Shown here: positions 16,040-24,782 of the stretch, piece after piece
Layout: each line of letters begins with the position of its first letter
Numbering within the stretch: position 1 is the stretch's first letter
Program-made: the position numbers and the translations under genes
Assembly (NCBI GenBank): GCA_944392655.1
Contig: CALXXL010000002.1
Span: 124,001 to 188,000, forward strand
Direction: 5' to 3'
DNA from: an uncultured Victivallaceae bacterium
Lineage (GTDB): Bacteria > Verrucomicrobiota > Lentisphaeria > Victivallales > Victivallaceae
Length of the DNA stretch: 64,000 bases
Notes under the pieces: generated by a model
The model's input: only the letters and a program-made list of their open reading frames with translations
Database searches by the model: none
What the model was told of the DNA's origin: nothing

Positions 16040-17872
16040 ATGAGTGACCTTCTTAGGGCGAAACTTAACGATCATATTGTAATATTTGACGGTGCGATGG
16101 GCACCGAGTTGTATAACAGGAACTTCTTTTTAAACAGCTGTTATGAGAATCTGAATCTGACCAATCCTGATGCGGTGCTTGGCATCCATGCGGCCTATTT
16201 TGACTCCGGGGCGGAGGTTCTCACCACGAACACTTACGGGGCGAACCGTTTAAAGCTGTCGCGTCATGGTCTGGCGGAACAGATTGGAGAGATCAACCGT
16301 GCGGGGGTGCATCTGGCGCGCCGGGCGGGAGATGAGACCACGCTGGTGGCCGGTTCGGTGGGACCGCTTGGCCGGGAGCAGATGTCCGGGCACTCGCAGG
16401 AAGAGTTGATAGAGGTTTTCGGGGAACAGATAGGTTATCTTCAAAGTGCGGGAGCGGACTTTATCCTTGGGGAATCGATGCCGTCGTTATCGGATGCGCG
16501 TTTATTTCTGAAAGCGGTGGAAAAGTATTCCGACATTCCCTATATGATCAGCTTTGCGACCGACCGTGATTTAACGCTGGCGTTTGGGGAAGATCTTGCG
16601 CCTTTTATGAATGAGATAAAAGCATTGAGCAAAGCTCCGACGGCGATCGGATTAAACTGCGGAATCGGTCCTGAGCCGATGCTTGCGGCGCTGGAGAAGC
16701 TGGTCAAAGTTTCGTCGTATCCGATTATTGCGCAGCCCAATGCGGGTGTGCCGAAGAGTATTGACAACCGTACGATTTACATGTGCAGTCCGGAGTATCT
16801 CACCACCTATGCGATCCGTTTTGTCAGTTTAGGTGTGCGTGGGGTTGGCGGCTGCTGTGGTACAACGCCCGAGCACATTTTTGATCTGGCGCGCAGTGTA
16901 CGTCCGATGCGCCACACGCCGCGAGTGAAAGAGATCACCAGCATAGCGGAGAAGTCGCCTGAGCTGCCGGAAGTTCCGGTTGCGGAGCGCAGTAAACTTG
17001 CAATGAAGATCAGCAGGGGTGATTTTATAAAGACGGTGGAGATCACTCCGCCGCGTGGATTTTCGCTGGATGAGACGATTGCGAAGGCGGCGGCGTGCAA
17101 AGCAGCCGGAATAGATGCGATAAATCTTCCGGATGGTCCCCGGGCGAGCAGCCGGATATCGAGTTTAATCACAGCGTGTGAAATTCAAGGCAAAGCTGGG
17201 ATAGAGACGATACTGCACTGCTGCTGCCGTGACAAGAATCTGATTGCGATGCAGGCAGATCTTCTCGGCTGTGCGCGGATGGGAGTCAACAACATACTGT
17301 TCATCACGGGTGACCCGCCAAAACTGGGGGACTATCCGTTTGCGAGTGGGGTATTCGATGTGGACTCCATTGGGATATTGAAAGTTGCCTCGGCGATGAA
17401 CCGTGGATTGGATATTGGCGGCCGTTCGATCGGCAAAGTTCCGACGGGATTTTTTGCGGGAGCGGGGGTCGATCCCAATGCGATAGACATCACGCGTGAG
17501 TTGAACCGGATGCGTGAAAAGGCTGAAGCCGGGGCAAACTTCTTCATCACGCAGCCGATTTTCAGTATTGAGCCGTTGGATGTAGTGCTGAAAGAGGCGG
17601 CGAAATTGAATATTCCGGTAATTGCCGGGGTATGGCCGCTGGCGAGCTACCGCAATGCGGAATTCATGCAGAACGAAGTACCCGGAGTAGTAATTCCGGA
17701 CCAGGTGATGCGCCGTATGGGTTCGGCGGAGAGCAAGAGTGCGCAGTTGGCGACAGGCATAGAGATTGCGCGAGAGACGATTGCGGCGATCCGCGACCGT
17801 GTTGCCGGCGTACAGGTAAGTGCGCCGTTCGGCAAAGTGGAAACTGCGCTGGCGGTGTTGGAAGGTATTTAG
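16040..17872 (+). CDS. Bifunctional homocysteine S-methyltransferase / 5,10-methylenetetrahydrofolate reductase
   Basis: 610 residues with two enzymes in one chain, the architecture of Bacillus YitJ. Residues 1 to about 290 are a zinc-dependent homocysteine methyltransferase: DGAMGTELYNR at the start, LNCGIGP and GGCCGTTPEHI supplying the three zinc cysteines. About 320 to 610 is a MetF-type flavin reductase: KTVEITPPRG, ITGDPPKLGDYP and ANFFITQPIFS are visible. Together they would make methyl-tetrahydrofolate and use a methyl group for methionine synthesis, in line with a compact one-carbon pathway. Whether the N-terminal half uses methyl-folate or S-methylmethionine cannot be settled. It opens a four-gene unit with an NlpC/P60 protein, fabD and fabG. 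Confidence 0.9.
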   Translation: MSDLLRAKLNDHIVIFDGAMGTELYNRNFFLNSCYENLNLTNPDAVLGIHAAYFDSGAEVLTTNTYGANRLKLSRHGLAEQIGEINRAGVHLARRAGDETTLVAGSVGPLGREQMSGHSQEELIEVFGEQIGYLQSAGADFILGESMPSLSDARLFLKAVEKYSDIPYMISFATDRDLTLAFGEDLAPFMNEIKALSKAPTAIGLNCGIGPEPMLAALEKLVKVSSYPIIAQPNAGVPKSIDNRTIYMCSPEYLTTYAIRFVSLGVRGVGGCCGTTPEHIFDLARSVRPMRHTPRVKEITSIAEKSPELPEVPVAERSKLAMKISRGDFIKTVEITPPRGFSLDETIAKAAACKAAGIDAINLPDGPRASSRISSLITACEIQGKAGIETILHCCCRDKNLIAMQADLLGCARMGVNNILFITGDPPKLGDYPFASGVFDVDSIGILKVASAMNRGLDIGGRSIGKVPTGFFAGAGVDPNAIDITRELNRMREKAEAGANFFITQPIFSIEPLDVVLKEAAKLNIPVIAGVWPLASYRNAEFMQNEVPGVVIPDQVMRRMGSAESKSAQLATGIEIARETIAAIRDRVAGVQVSAPFGKVETALAVLEGI

Positions 17873-17881
17873 GAGAGAGAG

Positions 17882-19288
17882 ATGTTAAGGGTCATAGTAT
17901 TTCTGATGAGTTTTGCAGTTTATCTCTCGGTAAATGGGGCGATGGTAAGGACGCAGGCGGAGTCCCGTAATTTTGAACAGTTTCCATTGGCAACGCCTGG
18001 GGTTACTCCTGAAATGCTCTATGCTGACTTCTGGATTGCCAACACGGCCGAACCTGACAAGGTATTGATGGATTGGCCGACGATAGTGGAGTACAACCGC
18101 ACGGCGTTGTCGCAGGACAATACGCTGGTAGATCTGCGCAAATATCCGGAAAAGCTGACGAAGGAAGAGGTTTTGCGTGCGATAGCTGAGACAAGTCCGG
18201 TGCCGTCGTCGCCGCGTTATTATCACAATGGGGAAAAGCTGACTGATAGTGATTTTGCGCGTTATACGGCGAACATGGCAGAAGATTCGGTAGCGGATGA
18301 GGTGGAAGTCAAGTTCGGATTGGCGGTGGAGCGCGGTTTGATGCGCACATTTCCGACGCCGGATCAGGTAACCAACTCCGGCCGTGATTTTGAAGTTGAC
18401 ATGTTTGTGGAGACGGCGATCTATCCCGGAGAAGCGGTTGCGATACTGCACACCTCGAAAGACGGCAAATTTTTTCTGGCGCAGAAATACAACTATCTGG
18501 CGTGGGTTCCGGTGGAACTGATTGCGGTTGGCGATCGGGAAGAGGTGCTGGACTATGTGGAATCGGATAATTTTCTGCTGGTCACCGGAGCGAAGATCCA
18601 CACGGTCTATAATCCGGTGCGTCCGGAGATTTCGGAGCGTCAGTTTGACATGGGCTGCCGCATTCCGTTATTGAAAGAGAATCCGGGGTATATTGACCGT
18701 ATGGCGCCGGAGAGCTGTTTTGCGGTAGCCATTCCGGTAAGGACGGCGGATGGCGGGCTGGAGGTAGTTCCGGCGCTGATACCGCGGTCCTCGGATGTCA
18801 ATATCGGTTTTCTGCCGTACACGCGGGAGAACATAATCCGCCAGGCGTTCAAATTTCTGGGCGAGCGTTATGGCTGGGGGGATGGCAACAATGCGCGTGA
18901 CTGTTCCGGTTTTGTATTGAATGTATTTTCGACATTCGGTCTTATAATGCCGCGGAACGGCGGGGAGCAGGAGCTGGATGCGATAGGTGATTATTTTCCG
19001 TTCAAAGGCTTATCCGGGGAAGAGCGGGTAGCGTTGCTGCGTTCGCTGCTGCCGGGCGATGTAATTTCGAGTCCGACGCATATAATGATCTGCCTTGGTT
19101 CGCTGGGGGACGAGGTATTTATCATACACGACCATCTTGGTTCGAGTTTTGTAATTGACGGCAAGGTGGTGGATGTCGATACCCGGGGAGTTGGAGTTAC
19201 TCCGGTTCTGGGCTTTATGGTAAACTCGGGTAGGAGTCACTACTACGACTACTTTACCGGGGCTAAAAGATTTATACTGAACAAGTGA
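17882..19288 (+). CDS. Secreted NlpC/P60 peptidase with SH3-like domains
   Basis: 468 residues with a signal peptide (VIVFLMSFAVYLSVNGA) and export to the periplasm. The C-terminal 150 residues are an NlpC/P60 cysteine peptidase: ARDCSGFV holds the nucleophile Cys341, and SPTHIM holds His400, with IHDH about 18 residues later as a candidate third polar residue. Before it are about 200 residues with strand patterns expected of bacterial SH3 domains, as in dipeptide-cleaving muropeptidases (YkfC-like), which cut between D-glutamate and the diamino acid of peptidoglycan peptides. The stop of the previous gene is 9 bases upstream with AGGAGAGAGAG between. Its place between a folate/methionine gene and fatty-acid genes gives no clue to function. 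Confidence 0.8.
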   Translation: MLRVIVFLMSFAVYLSVNGAMVRTQAESRNFEQFPLATPGVTPEMLYADFWIANTAEPDKVLMDWPTIVEYNRTALSQDNTLVDLRKYPEKLTKEEVLRAIAETSPVPSSPRYYHNGEKLTDSDFARYTANMAEDSVADEVEVKFGLAVERGLMRTFPTPDQVTNSGRDFEVDMFVETAIYPGEAVAILHTSKDGKFFLAQKYNYLAWVPVELIAVGDREEVLDYVESDNFLLVTGAKIHTVYNPVRPEISERQFDMGCRIPLLKENPGYIDRMAPESCFAVAIPVRTADGGLEVVPALIPRSSDVNIGFLPYTRENIIRQAFKFLGERYGWGDGNNARDCSGFVLNVFSTFGLIMPRNGGEQELDAIGDYFPFKGLSGEERVALLRSLLPGDVISSPTHIMICLGSLGDEVFIIHDHLGSSFVIDGKVVDVDTRGVGVTPVLGFMVNSGRSHYYDYFTGAKRFILNK

Positions 19289-19310
19289 AAAACAACAGGG
19301 AAAAGGATTG

Positions 19311-20225
19311 ATGAAAGCAATTTTCGCATTTTCCGGACAGGGAGCTCAGGCTGTTGGCATGGGCAAAGATCTGTATGAGAACTCTCCGGAGGCAAAAAAG
19401 ATTTTTGATTTGGCGGATGAAGTGCTGGGTTATCCGCTTACGGAGATCATCTTCAACGGGCCGCAGGAAAAGCTGACGGAGACCCGTTACTGCCAGGTGG
19501 CGATCTACACGATGAGCTGTGCTGCGCTGGAAGCGTTCCGGGCAAAATTTCCGGAGATCCAGCCGGTAGCGGCCGGTGGTTTGAGTCTGGGAGAATATGC
19601 GGCGCTCTATGCTGCGGGCAGTTACACTTTTGCCGATGGACTCAAGCTGCTCTCCAAACGTGCGGAATTGATGGATGCGGCGTGCAAAGCGACAAAGGGT
19701 GGCATGGCGTCAGTGCTTGGTGGAGATGCCGCGGTGATTGCAGAAGTGGCAAAAGAGTGCGGTATTGACGTAGCGAACTACAACTCTCCCGGTCAGATAG
19801 TGATCAGCGGTGAAGCGGAAAAGGTGGATGCGGCTGTTGCGATGCTGAAAGAGAAAGGTATGCGCAAGATAGTACCGTTGACGGTAGCCGGAGCGTTTCA
19901 CTCCCGTCTGATGGCGTCAGCTGGCGAAGGTTTAGCTCAGGTGCTGGCCGATGCGGCCATAGAACTTCCGGAATTTCCGGTATATCACAACTTCACGGGA
20001 GCGCCGGCCGGCAGTGTAGCTGAGCTAAAGGATGCCTTAAAGAATCAGGTAGCCGGCAGTGTTCACTGGTATCAGAGTGTAGAAAAGATGGTAGAATCAG
20101 GAGCGGATGCGATGATTGAATTTGGACCGGGCAATGTGCTGACTGGTTTACTGCGCCGCACCTGCAAGGATGTACCTGGGTACAATATCAACAGTTGGGA
20201 ATCGTTAAACAATTTCAATAATTAA
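19311..20225 (+). CDS. fabD: Malonyl-CoA:ACP transacylase (FabD)
   Basis: Transfers malonyl from coenzyme A to acyl carrier protein for fatty-acid elongation. Starting at 19311 (AAAGGA upstream) it has 304 residues. FSGQGAQAVGMGKDL is the oxyanion-loop region, GLSLGEYAAL carries the nucleophile Ser92, and GAFHSRLM carries the active His197. The usual GHS before the serine is GLS here, replacing the histidine with leucine, a mild deviation that should not abolish activity. fabG follows after 18 bp. acpP and fabF, commonly next in such clusters, are missing: a terminator follows fabG. Confidence 0.95.
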   Translation: MKAIFAFSGQGAQAVGMGKDLYENSPEAKKIFDLADEVLGYPLTEIIFNGPQEKLTETRYCQVAIYTMSCAALEAFRAKFPEIQPVAAGGLSLGEYAALYAAGSYTFADGLKLLSKRAELMDAACKATKGGMASVLGGDAAVIAEVAKECGIDVANYNSPGQIVISGEAEKVDAAVAMLKEKGMRKIVPLTVAGAFHSRLMASAGEGLAQVLADAAIELPEFPVYHNFTGAPAGSVAELKDALKNQVAGSVHWYQSVEKMVESGADAMIEFGPGNVLTGLLRRTCKDVPGYNINSWESLNNFNN

Positions 20226-20243
20226 ATTACAGGAGAAGGGATT

Positions 20244-20990
20244 ATGGCAGGCACACTTGCAGGCAAAGTAGCGTTGGTAACTGGTGGAGCTCGCGGTATA
20301 GGCAAAGCGATCTGCGAACGTCTGGCGGCGGAAGGAGCGTCTCTGGCGATTGTGGACATCATGCTGGATGTAGCGCAGGCAACGGCGGACGAATTTACCG
20401 CCAAAGGGATCAACGCCAAGGCTTATGCGGCCAACGTGGCAAAATTTGAAGATGCTGAAAGCACGATAGCCAAAGTAGTGGAAGACTTTGGCAAGCTGGA
20501 CATTCTGGTCAACAACGCCGGCATCACGCGCGACACTCTGATGATGCGTATGACGGAAGCTGACTTTGACGCGGTTATTGCGGTGAATCTGAAAGGTACG
20601 TTCAACTTCACCAAAGCGGCGTGCAAAGTAATGATGAAGGCCCGTTCCGGCAAGATCGTAAACATTTCGAGTGTAGTTGGCCGTATGGGGAATGCCGGTC
20701 AGGCGAACTATTCGGCGAGCAAAGCCGGGGTTATCGGTCTTACCAAGACGACGGCCAAGGAATTTGCCAGCCGCAACATCCAGTGCAATGCGGTAGCTCC
20801 CGGTTACATTATTACCGACATGACCGGCAAACTTTCGGAAGCAGCTACCGACATGTTTCTGAAGATCATTCCTGCCGGCCGTGGTGGCAAGCCGGAAGAT
20901 GTGGCGAACGTGGTCTACTTCCTCGCCTCTCCGGATGCCGACTACGTCACTGGTCAGGTAATCAATGTTGACGGTGGAATGCTGATGTAA
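20244..20990 (+). CDS. fabG: 3-oxoacyl-ACP reductase (FabG)
   Basis: NADPH-dependent reduction of beta-ketoacyl-ACP. The 248-residue short-chain dehydrogenase shows GGARGIG for the cofactor, NNAG at 90-93, and the catalytic Ser143, Tyr156 and Lys160 (NISS and YSASK). PGYIITDM and the C-terminal GQVINVDGGMLM are characteristic of FabG. AGGAGAAGGG precedes the ATG. It is the last gene of the unit that begins at 16040. Confidence 0.95.
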   Translation: MAGTLAGKVALVTGGARGIGKAICERLAAEGASLAIVDIMLDVAQATADEFTAKGINAKAYAANVAKFEDAESTIAKVVEDFGKLDILVNNAGITRDTLMMRMTEADFDAVIAVNLKGTFNFTKAACKVMMKARSGKIVNISSVVGRMGNAGQANYSASKAGVIGLTKTTAKEFASRNIQCNAVAPGYIITDMTGKLSEAATDMFLKIIPAGRGGKPEDVANVVYFLASPDADYVTGQVINVDGGMLM

Positions 20991-21015
20991 TTTTGAGCGT
21001 AAAAGCTGTTTTCCG

Positions 21016-21047
21016 GCCCCGTTCCCTGAAGGAGCGGGGCTTTTTTT
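21016..21047 (+). terminator. Strong terminator after fabG
   Basis: GCCCCGTTCC (21016-21025) pairs with GGAGCGGGGC (21031-21040) with one T-G wobble, then seven T. Confidence 0.9.
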
Positions 21048-21058
21048 ATGCCGAGCTC

Positions 21059-21086
21059 TTGACAATCGTTCTTACGGTGATAAATT
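21059..21086 (+). promoter_or_regulatory. Promoter of hydF
   Basis: Consensus -35 TTGACA at 21059-21064, 16 bp spacer, TAAATT at 21081-21086; the hydF start is 40 bp downstream. Confidence 0.6.
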
Positions 21087-21125
21087 CTCTTATAGAATTT
21101 AAAAAACAAAAATACAGAGACTATT

Positions 21126-22334
21126 ATGAGTATGAGTGACACACCGCGCTCTGAGCGTGTTCATATTGCATTTTTCGGCAACCGCAATGCAGGCAAATCG
21201 AGTTTAATCAATGCGGTTACGGGTCAGCCATTGGCAATCGTTTCGTCCAGTCGTGGAACGACGACCGACCCGGTCTACAAGTCGATAGAGATTCTGCCGT
21301 TGGGACCGTGCGTTCTGGTGGACACGGCCGGGCTGGACGATATTGGGGAACTTGGGGAGCTGCGGATTGAGAAATCGCTGGAGGTGCTGGACAAGTGCGA
21401 CATTGCGCTGGTGGTAATAGATGCGGAAACCGGAGCTACTCCGGATGACGCCGCTCTGGTAAAGCGGATCAAAGATAAGAAGCGTCCGTTTCTGATTATC
21501 TTAAACAAGATTGACTTAATATCCGGGCCGGAAAAGCTGGCGCAGAGTCTGGCGGAAAAGTTTGATGTGCTGACGATTCCGGTATCGGCGGTATCTGGAG
21601 CGGGGATATTGGAGTTAAAGAATGCGCTGCCCGGGCTTCTGCCGGAAAAACCGGCGGAAAAATATATACTTGATGGGGTGGTCAGTGCCGGGGATGTTGC
21701 CATTTTAGTCTGTCCGATTGACTCAGCTGCGCCCAAGGGTCGGCTGATCCTGCCGCAGCAGCAGGTGATCCGTGAGCTGTGTGATTTGCACTGCGGTGCG
21801 TTGGTATGTCAGGTGGGTGAGCTGGCCGGGATGCTGAAAAAGCTGAGTGCGCCGCCCCGTATAGTTATAACCGACTCGCAGGTATTTAAAGAGGTGAATG
21901 AGATTGTGCCTGACGATATACCACTGACCAGTTTCTCGATACTTTTTGCCCGTTACAAAGGCAATCTGGCACAATTTCTTGATGGGATAAAAGCGTTGAA
22001 GAGTCTGAAAGACGGTGATGCGGTGCTGATAGCTGAGGGTTGTACGCACCATCGCCAGAAGGATGATATCGGCACAGTAAAGATTCCCCGCTGGCTGAAG
22101 AGTTATACGGGAAAAGAGTTGAAACTGGAATACGCAAGTGGAGTTGGGTTCAGTTCGTCGTTAAACAAATACAAACTGATAATTCACTGCGGCGGCTGTA
22201 TGCTGACGCGGCAGGCGATGCTGGCCAGGCTTGAGTCGGCGTCGGCCAGCGGGGTACCGGTGATCAACTACGGGATACTGATTGCCTGTGTGCAGGGAAT
22301 ACTGGAGCGGGTAACGGCTCCATTTACAAAATAA
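21126..22334 (+). CDS. hydF: [FeFe]-hydrogenase H-cluster maturation GTPase HydF
   Basis: Scaffold protein that builds and delivers the di-iron subcluster of [FeFe] hydrogenases. 402 residues: GTPase domain with P-loop GNRNAGKSS (18-26), GTTTDPV, DTAGLDD and NKID. The C-terminal half has the cluster-binding signature, with Cys and His in EGCTHHRQKDD and a CxxC in HCGGCM about 50 residues later, the spacing expected for HydF. A second ATG at 21132 could also serve as start. HydE, HydG and the hydrogenase are not in the window, but HydF implies the organism makes hydrogenase and is anaerobic. galM follows after 19 bp. Confidence 0.93.
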   Translation: MSMSDTPRSERVHIAFFGNRNAGKSSLINAVTGQPLAIVSSSRGTTTDPVYKSIEILPLGPCVLVDTAGLDDIGELGELRIEKSLEVLDKCDIALVVIDAETGATPDDAALVKRIKDKKRPFLIILNKIDLISGPEKLAQSLAEKFDVLTIPVSAVSGAGILELKNALPGLLPEKPAEKYILDGVVSAGDVAILVCPIDSAAPKGRLILPQQQVIRELCDLHCGALVCQVGELAGMLKKLSAPPRIVITDSQVFKEVNEIVPDDIPLTSFSILFARYKGNLAQFLDGIKALKSLKDGDAVLIAEGCTHHRQKDDIGTVKIPRWLKSYTGKELKLEYASGVGFSSSLNKYKLIIHCGGCMLTRQAMLARLESASASGVPVINYGILIACVQGILERVTAPFTK

Positions 22335-22353
22335 AACCGGGAGGAGACTGGTT

Positions 22354-23379
22354 ATGTTTAAAGAAGAGCATATGGAAAAGATCAAATTATACCAACTCCG
22401 GAACAGCTCCGGCTTCGGGGTGGACGTCTCTAATCTTGGGGGGACGGTGGTATCACTATATACTCCAGACCGTGACGGCAACATTCTGGATGTAGCGCTG
22501 GGATTTGATGAATTATCCGATTACCTGGATAATCCGTTTTATTTTGGCACCACAGTAACGCGCGTTGCGGGTCGGCTTGCCGGGGCTTCAATTGATATTG
22601 CGGGTCGCAGTTACAAACTTCCGGCCAATGACAATGGTAACACGCTGCATGGTGGTGGCAGTTGCCGGTATGATTTTTTCCGGGTATCGAAGCTGGATCC
22701 GGCCACGTTATCGCTGCGGTATGACTATCCGGCGCTGGAGTGCGGTTTTCCCGGCAATCTTGCGCTGGAGGTGATATATCAGATAAGCGATGAAAACGAG
22801 CTGATTATCGACTATGCGGCGAAGAGTGATGCGGCGACGCCGGTAAATCTTACCAGTCATCTCTACTTCAACCTGAACGGCAATGCGTCCGGGGATATCT
22901 CCGGGCACCGTTTTGCGATCAACAGTTCCGAAAGGATAGTTACGGACAGGAATCTTATTCCGACGGGCATGAAAGCGGCGCTGGATGGTACGCCTTATGA
23001 TCTCCGCACGCCGACACTTTTCTCATCGATAAGCGACAAGCTGGAGAATGGTTTTGACGATTATTTCATACTTGAGACCGCTGCCCCCGGTTTCATGGAT
23101 GCGATGGCCTATTCGGAAAAATCCGGCATTGAGATGCGGGTTTACACTACAGAGCTTGGCATCCAGTTTTACACCGGCAATTTTCTTGACGGCACGGTAG
23201 CGGGCAAAAGTGGCTGCCGTTACGGCCGTCATGGTGGTTTCTGCATGGAAACGATGGGCTATCCGGATGCGATTCACCATGCGGGATTCCCGTCCAACGT
23301 CCTGCATCCGGACGACACTTACCGTCAGCGAACCATCTATAAATTTCTGACCCGCAACCCCGGAGAGTATAATGATTAA
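22354..23379 (+). CDS. galM: Aldose 1-epimerase (mutarotase)
   Basis: Interconverts alpha and beta anomers of aldoses such as galactose. 341 residues with GGAGGAG seven bases before the ATG at 22354. Visible are TRVAGRLAGA, NTLHGG, NLTSHLYFNL (active histidine) and GGFCMETMGYPDAIHH (catalytic glutamate), followed by the PSNVLHPDDTYRQRTIYKF C-terminus typical of GalM. The last 8 bases overlap the start of the PIN-PhoH gene. No Leloir-pathway partners are near. Confidence 0.93.
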   Translation: MFKEEHMEKIKLYQLRNSSGFGVDVSNLGGTVVSLYTPDRDGNILDVALGFDELSDYLDNPFYFGTTVTRVAGRLAGASIDIAGRSYKLPANDNGNTLHGGGSCRYDFFRVSKLDPATLSLRYDYPALECGFPGNLALEVIYQISDENELIIDYAAKSDAATPVNLTSHLYFNLNGNASGDISGHRFAINSSERIVTDRNLIPTGMKAALDGTPYDLRTPTLFSSISDKLENGFDDYFILETAAPGFMDAMAYSEKSGIEMRVYTTELGIQFYTGNFLDGTVAGKSGCRYGRHGGFCMETMGYPDAIHHAGFPSNVLHPDDTYRQRTIYKFLTRNPGEYND

Positions 23380-24718
23380 ATTTTTTGTATTGGACACTAA
23401 TGTTCTGCTGCACAATGCCAACAGTATAGAAGCATTTGGGGACAACAACATTGTCATTCCGATGGCGGTGGTGGAAGAGCTGGACAAATTCAAGAAGAAT
23501 CAGGATCTGCTTGGCCGTAATGCCCGTCAGGTAATCCGCAATCTTGACCGTCTGCGTGAGAAGGGACATTTAACCGATGGCGTTCCGCTGGCTGAGATCG
23601 GCTCATCGGCAACGGGCAAACTGTTTGTCCGTTATGCGGAGAAGATAGATGATCCGCGGCTGTTGCAATTATTTGAAACGGCGGACGGCAGAAATGTGGC
23701 GGACAACCGGATACTGGCGGTAGCGCTGGATCTGCACGAGAGTGGCAAGCCGGTGGTATTTGTGAGCAAAGACATCAACCTGCGGTTAAAGGCGGATGCG
23801 CTGAATCTCAGGGTGGAGGATTTCAACCGTGAAAAGGTTCAGATGGATGTCCTCTACACTGGATTTCAGAATTTTGAAGTAGAGAACTCCGTAATAAGCA
23901 AATTGCATAAAGAGAAGGAGATTGAGTTCAAGGCGGAACTCTGTCCGAATGAATTTGCGGTATTGAACGGGAAAGACAAGTCGGCGCTGGCGCGGAATGC
24001 GGGTAACAGGAAGATACGCCTGGTCGAGTCACCGCCTGAGTGGCGGGTATGGAACATCACCTCGCGCAACAAGGAGCAGCGGATGGCATTGGAGCTATTG
24101 CTGGATCCGGAGGTGAAACTGGTAACGCTGATTGGCGGAGCCGGTACGGGGAAAACGCTTTTAGCCTTGGCGGCGGCGCTGGAGAACACCTTGCACGGCA
24201 ACATATATGAACGGATACTGGTCTCGCGCCCGATAGTGCCATTGGGCAACGACATCGGCTTTATGCCGGGGGACAAGAACGACAAACTGCGCCACTGGAT
24301 GCAGCCGATATTTGACAATCTTGACTTTTTAATGGGCGAATCTTCGAACGGCAAAAACAAGCCGCCCAAGAGCGGCATCAACCAGCGGGTGCAGAATCTG
24401 CTGAACAATGACCAGCTGAGTCTGGAAGCGATTACCTACATCCGTGGCCGGAGCATTGCCCGTCAGTATATAATAATTGACGAAGCGCAGAATCTGACTC
24501 CGCACGAGGTAAAGACGATTATCAGCCGTGCCGGCGAGGATACGAAGATTGTTCTCACGGGCGACCCGGCGCAGATAGACAACCCCTATCTGGATGCGGC
24601 GAGCAACGGTCTCACCTACCTGGTTGACCGATTGAAGAACCAGCCGATTTACGGTCATGTAACGTTGAAGAAGAGCGAACGCAGCGAACTTGCCGGAATT
24701 GCGGCGCGGATGCTGTAA
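23372..24718 (+). CDS. PIN-PhoH fusion (PhoH2-type RNase/helicase)
   Basis: 448 residues with two domains. Residues 1-130 are a PIN nuclease (LDTNVLL with Asp8, VVEELDKFK with acidic residue, DNRILAVAL). About 230-448 is a PhoH ATPase: Walker A GGAGTGKT at 255-262, SRPIVPLGNDIGFMPG, IIDEAQNLTPHEVKT (Walker B) and LTGDPAQIDNPYLD. This is the PhoH2 architecture, characterised in mycobacteria as a sequence-specific RNA helicase and ribonuclease. It starts inside the last 8 bases of galM, so the two are coupled. No separate antitoxin-like gene accompanies it. Confidence 0.9.
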   Translation: MIKFFVLDTNVLLHNANSIEAFGDNNIVIPMAVVEELDKFKKNQDLLGRNARQVIRNLDRLREKGHLTDGVPLAEIGSSATGKLFVRYAEKIDDPRLLQLFETADGRNVADNRILAVALDLHESGKPVVFVSKDINLRLKADALNLRVEDFNREKVQMDVLYTGFQNFEVENSVISKLHKEKEIEFKAELCPNEFAVLNGKDKSALARNAGNRKIRLVESPPEWRVWNITSRNKEQRMALELLLDPEVKLVTLIGGAGTGKTLLALAAALENTLHGNIYERILVSRPIVPLGNDIGFMPGDKNDKLRHWMQPIFDNLDFLMGESSNGKNKPPKSGINQRVQNLLNNDQLSLEAITYIRGRSIARQYIIIDEAQNLTPHEVKTIISRAGEDTKIVLTGDPAQIDNPYLDAASNGLTYLVDRLKNQPIYGHVTLKKSERSELAGIAARML

Positions 24719-24734
24719 TTTTTAATTTGGGGAT

Positions 24735-24774
24735 AAAAAAAAAACTCCGGGGGAAAAATCCCGGAGTTTTTTTA
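24735..24774. terminator. Bidirectional terminator between the PIN-PhoH gene and pepF
   Basis: ACTCCGGG and CCCGGAGT form the stem around GGAAAAAT. A long A-run precedes it and seven T follow, so it serves both convergent genes. Confidence 0.9.
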
Positions 24775-24782
24775 TTTCCGTC

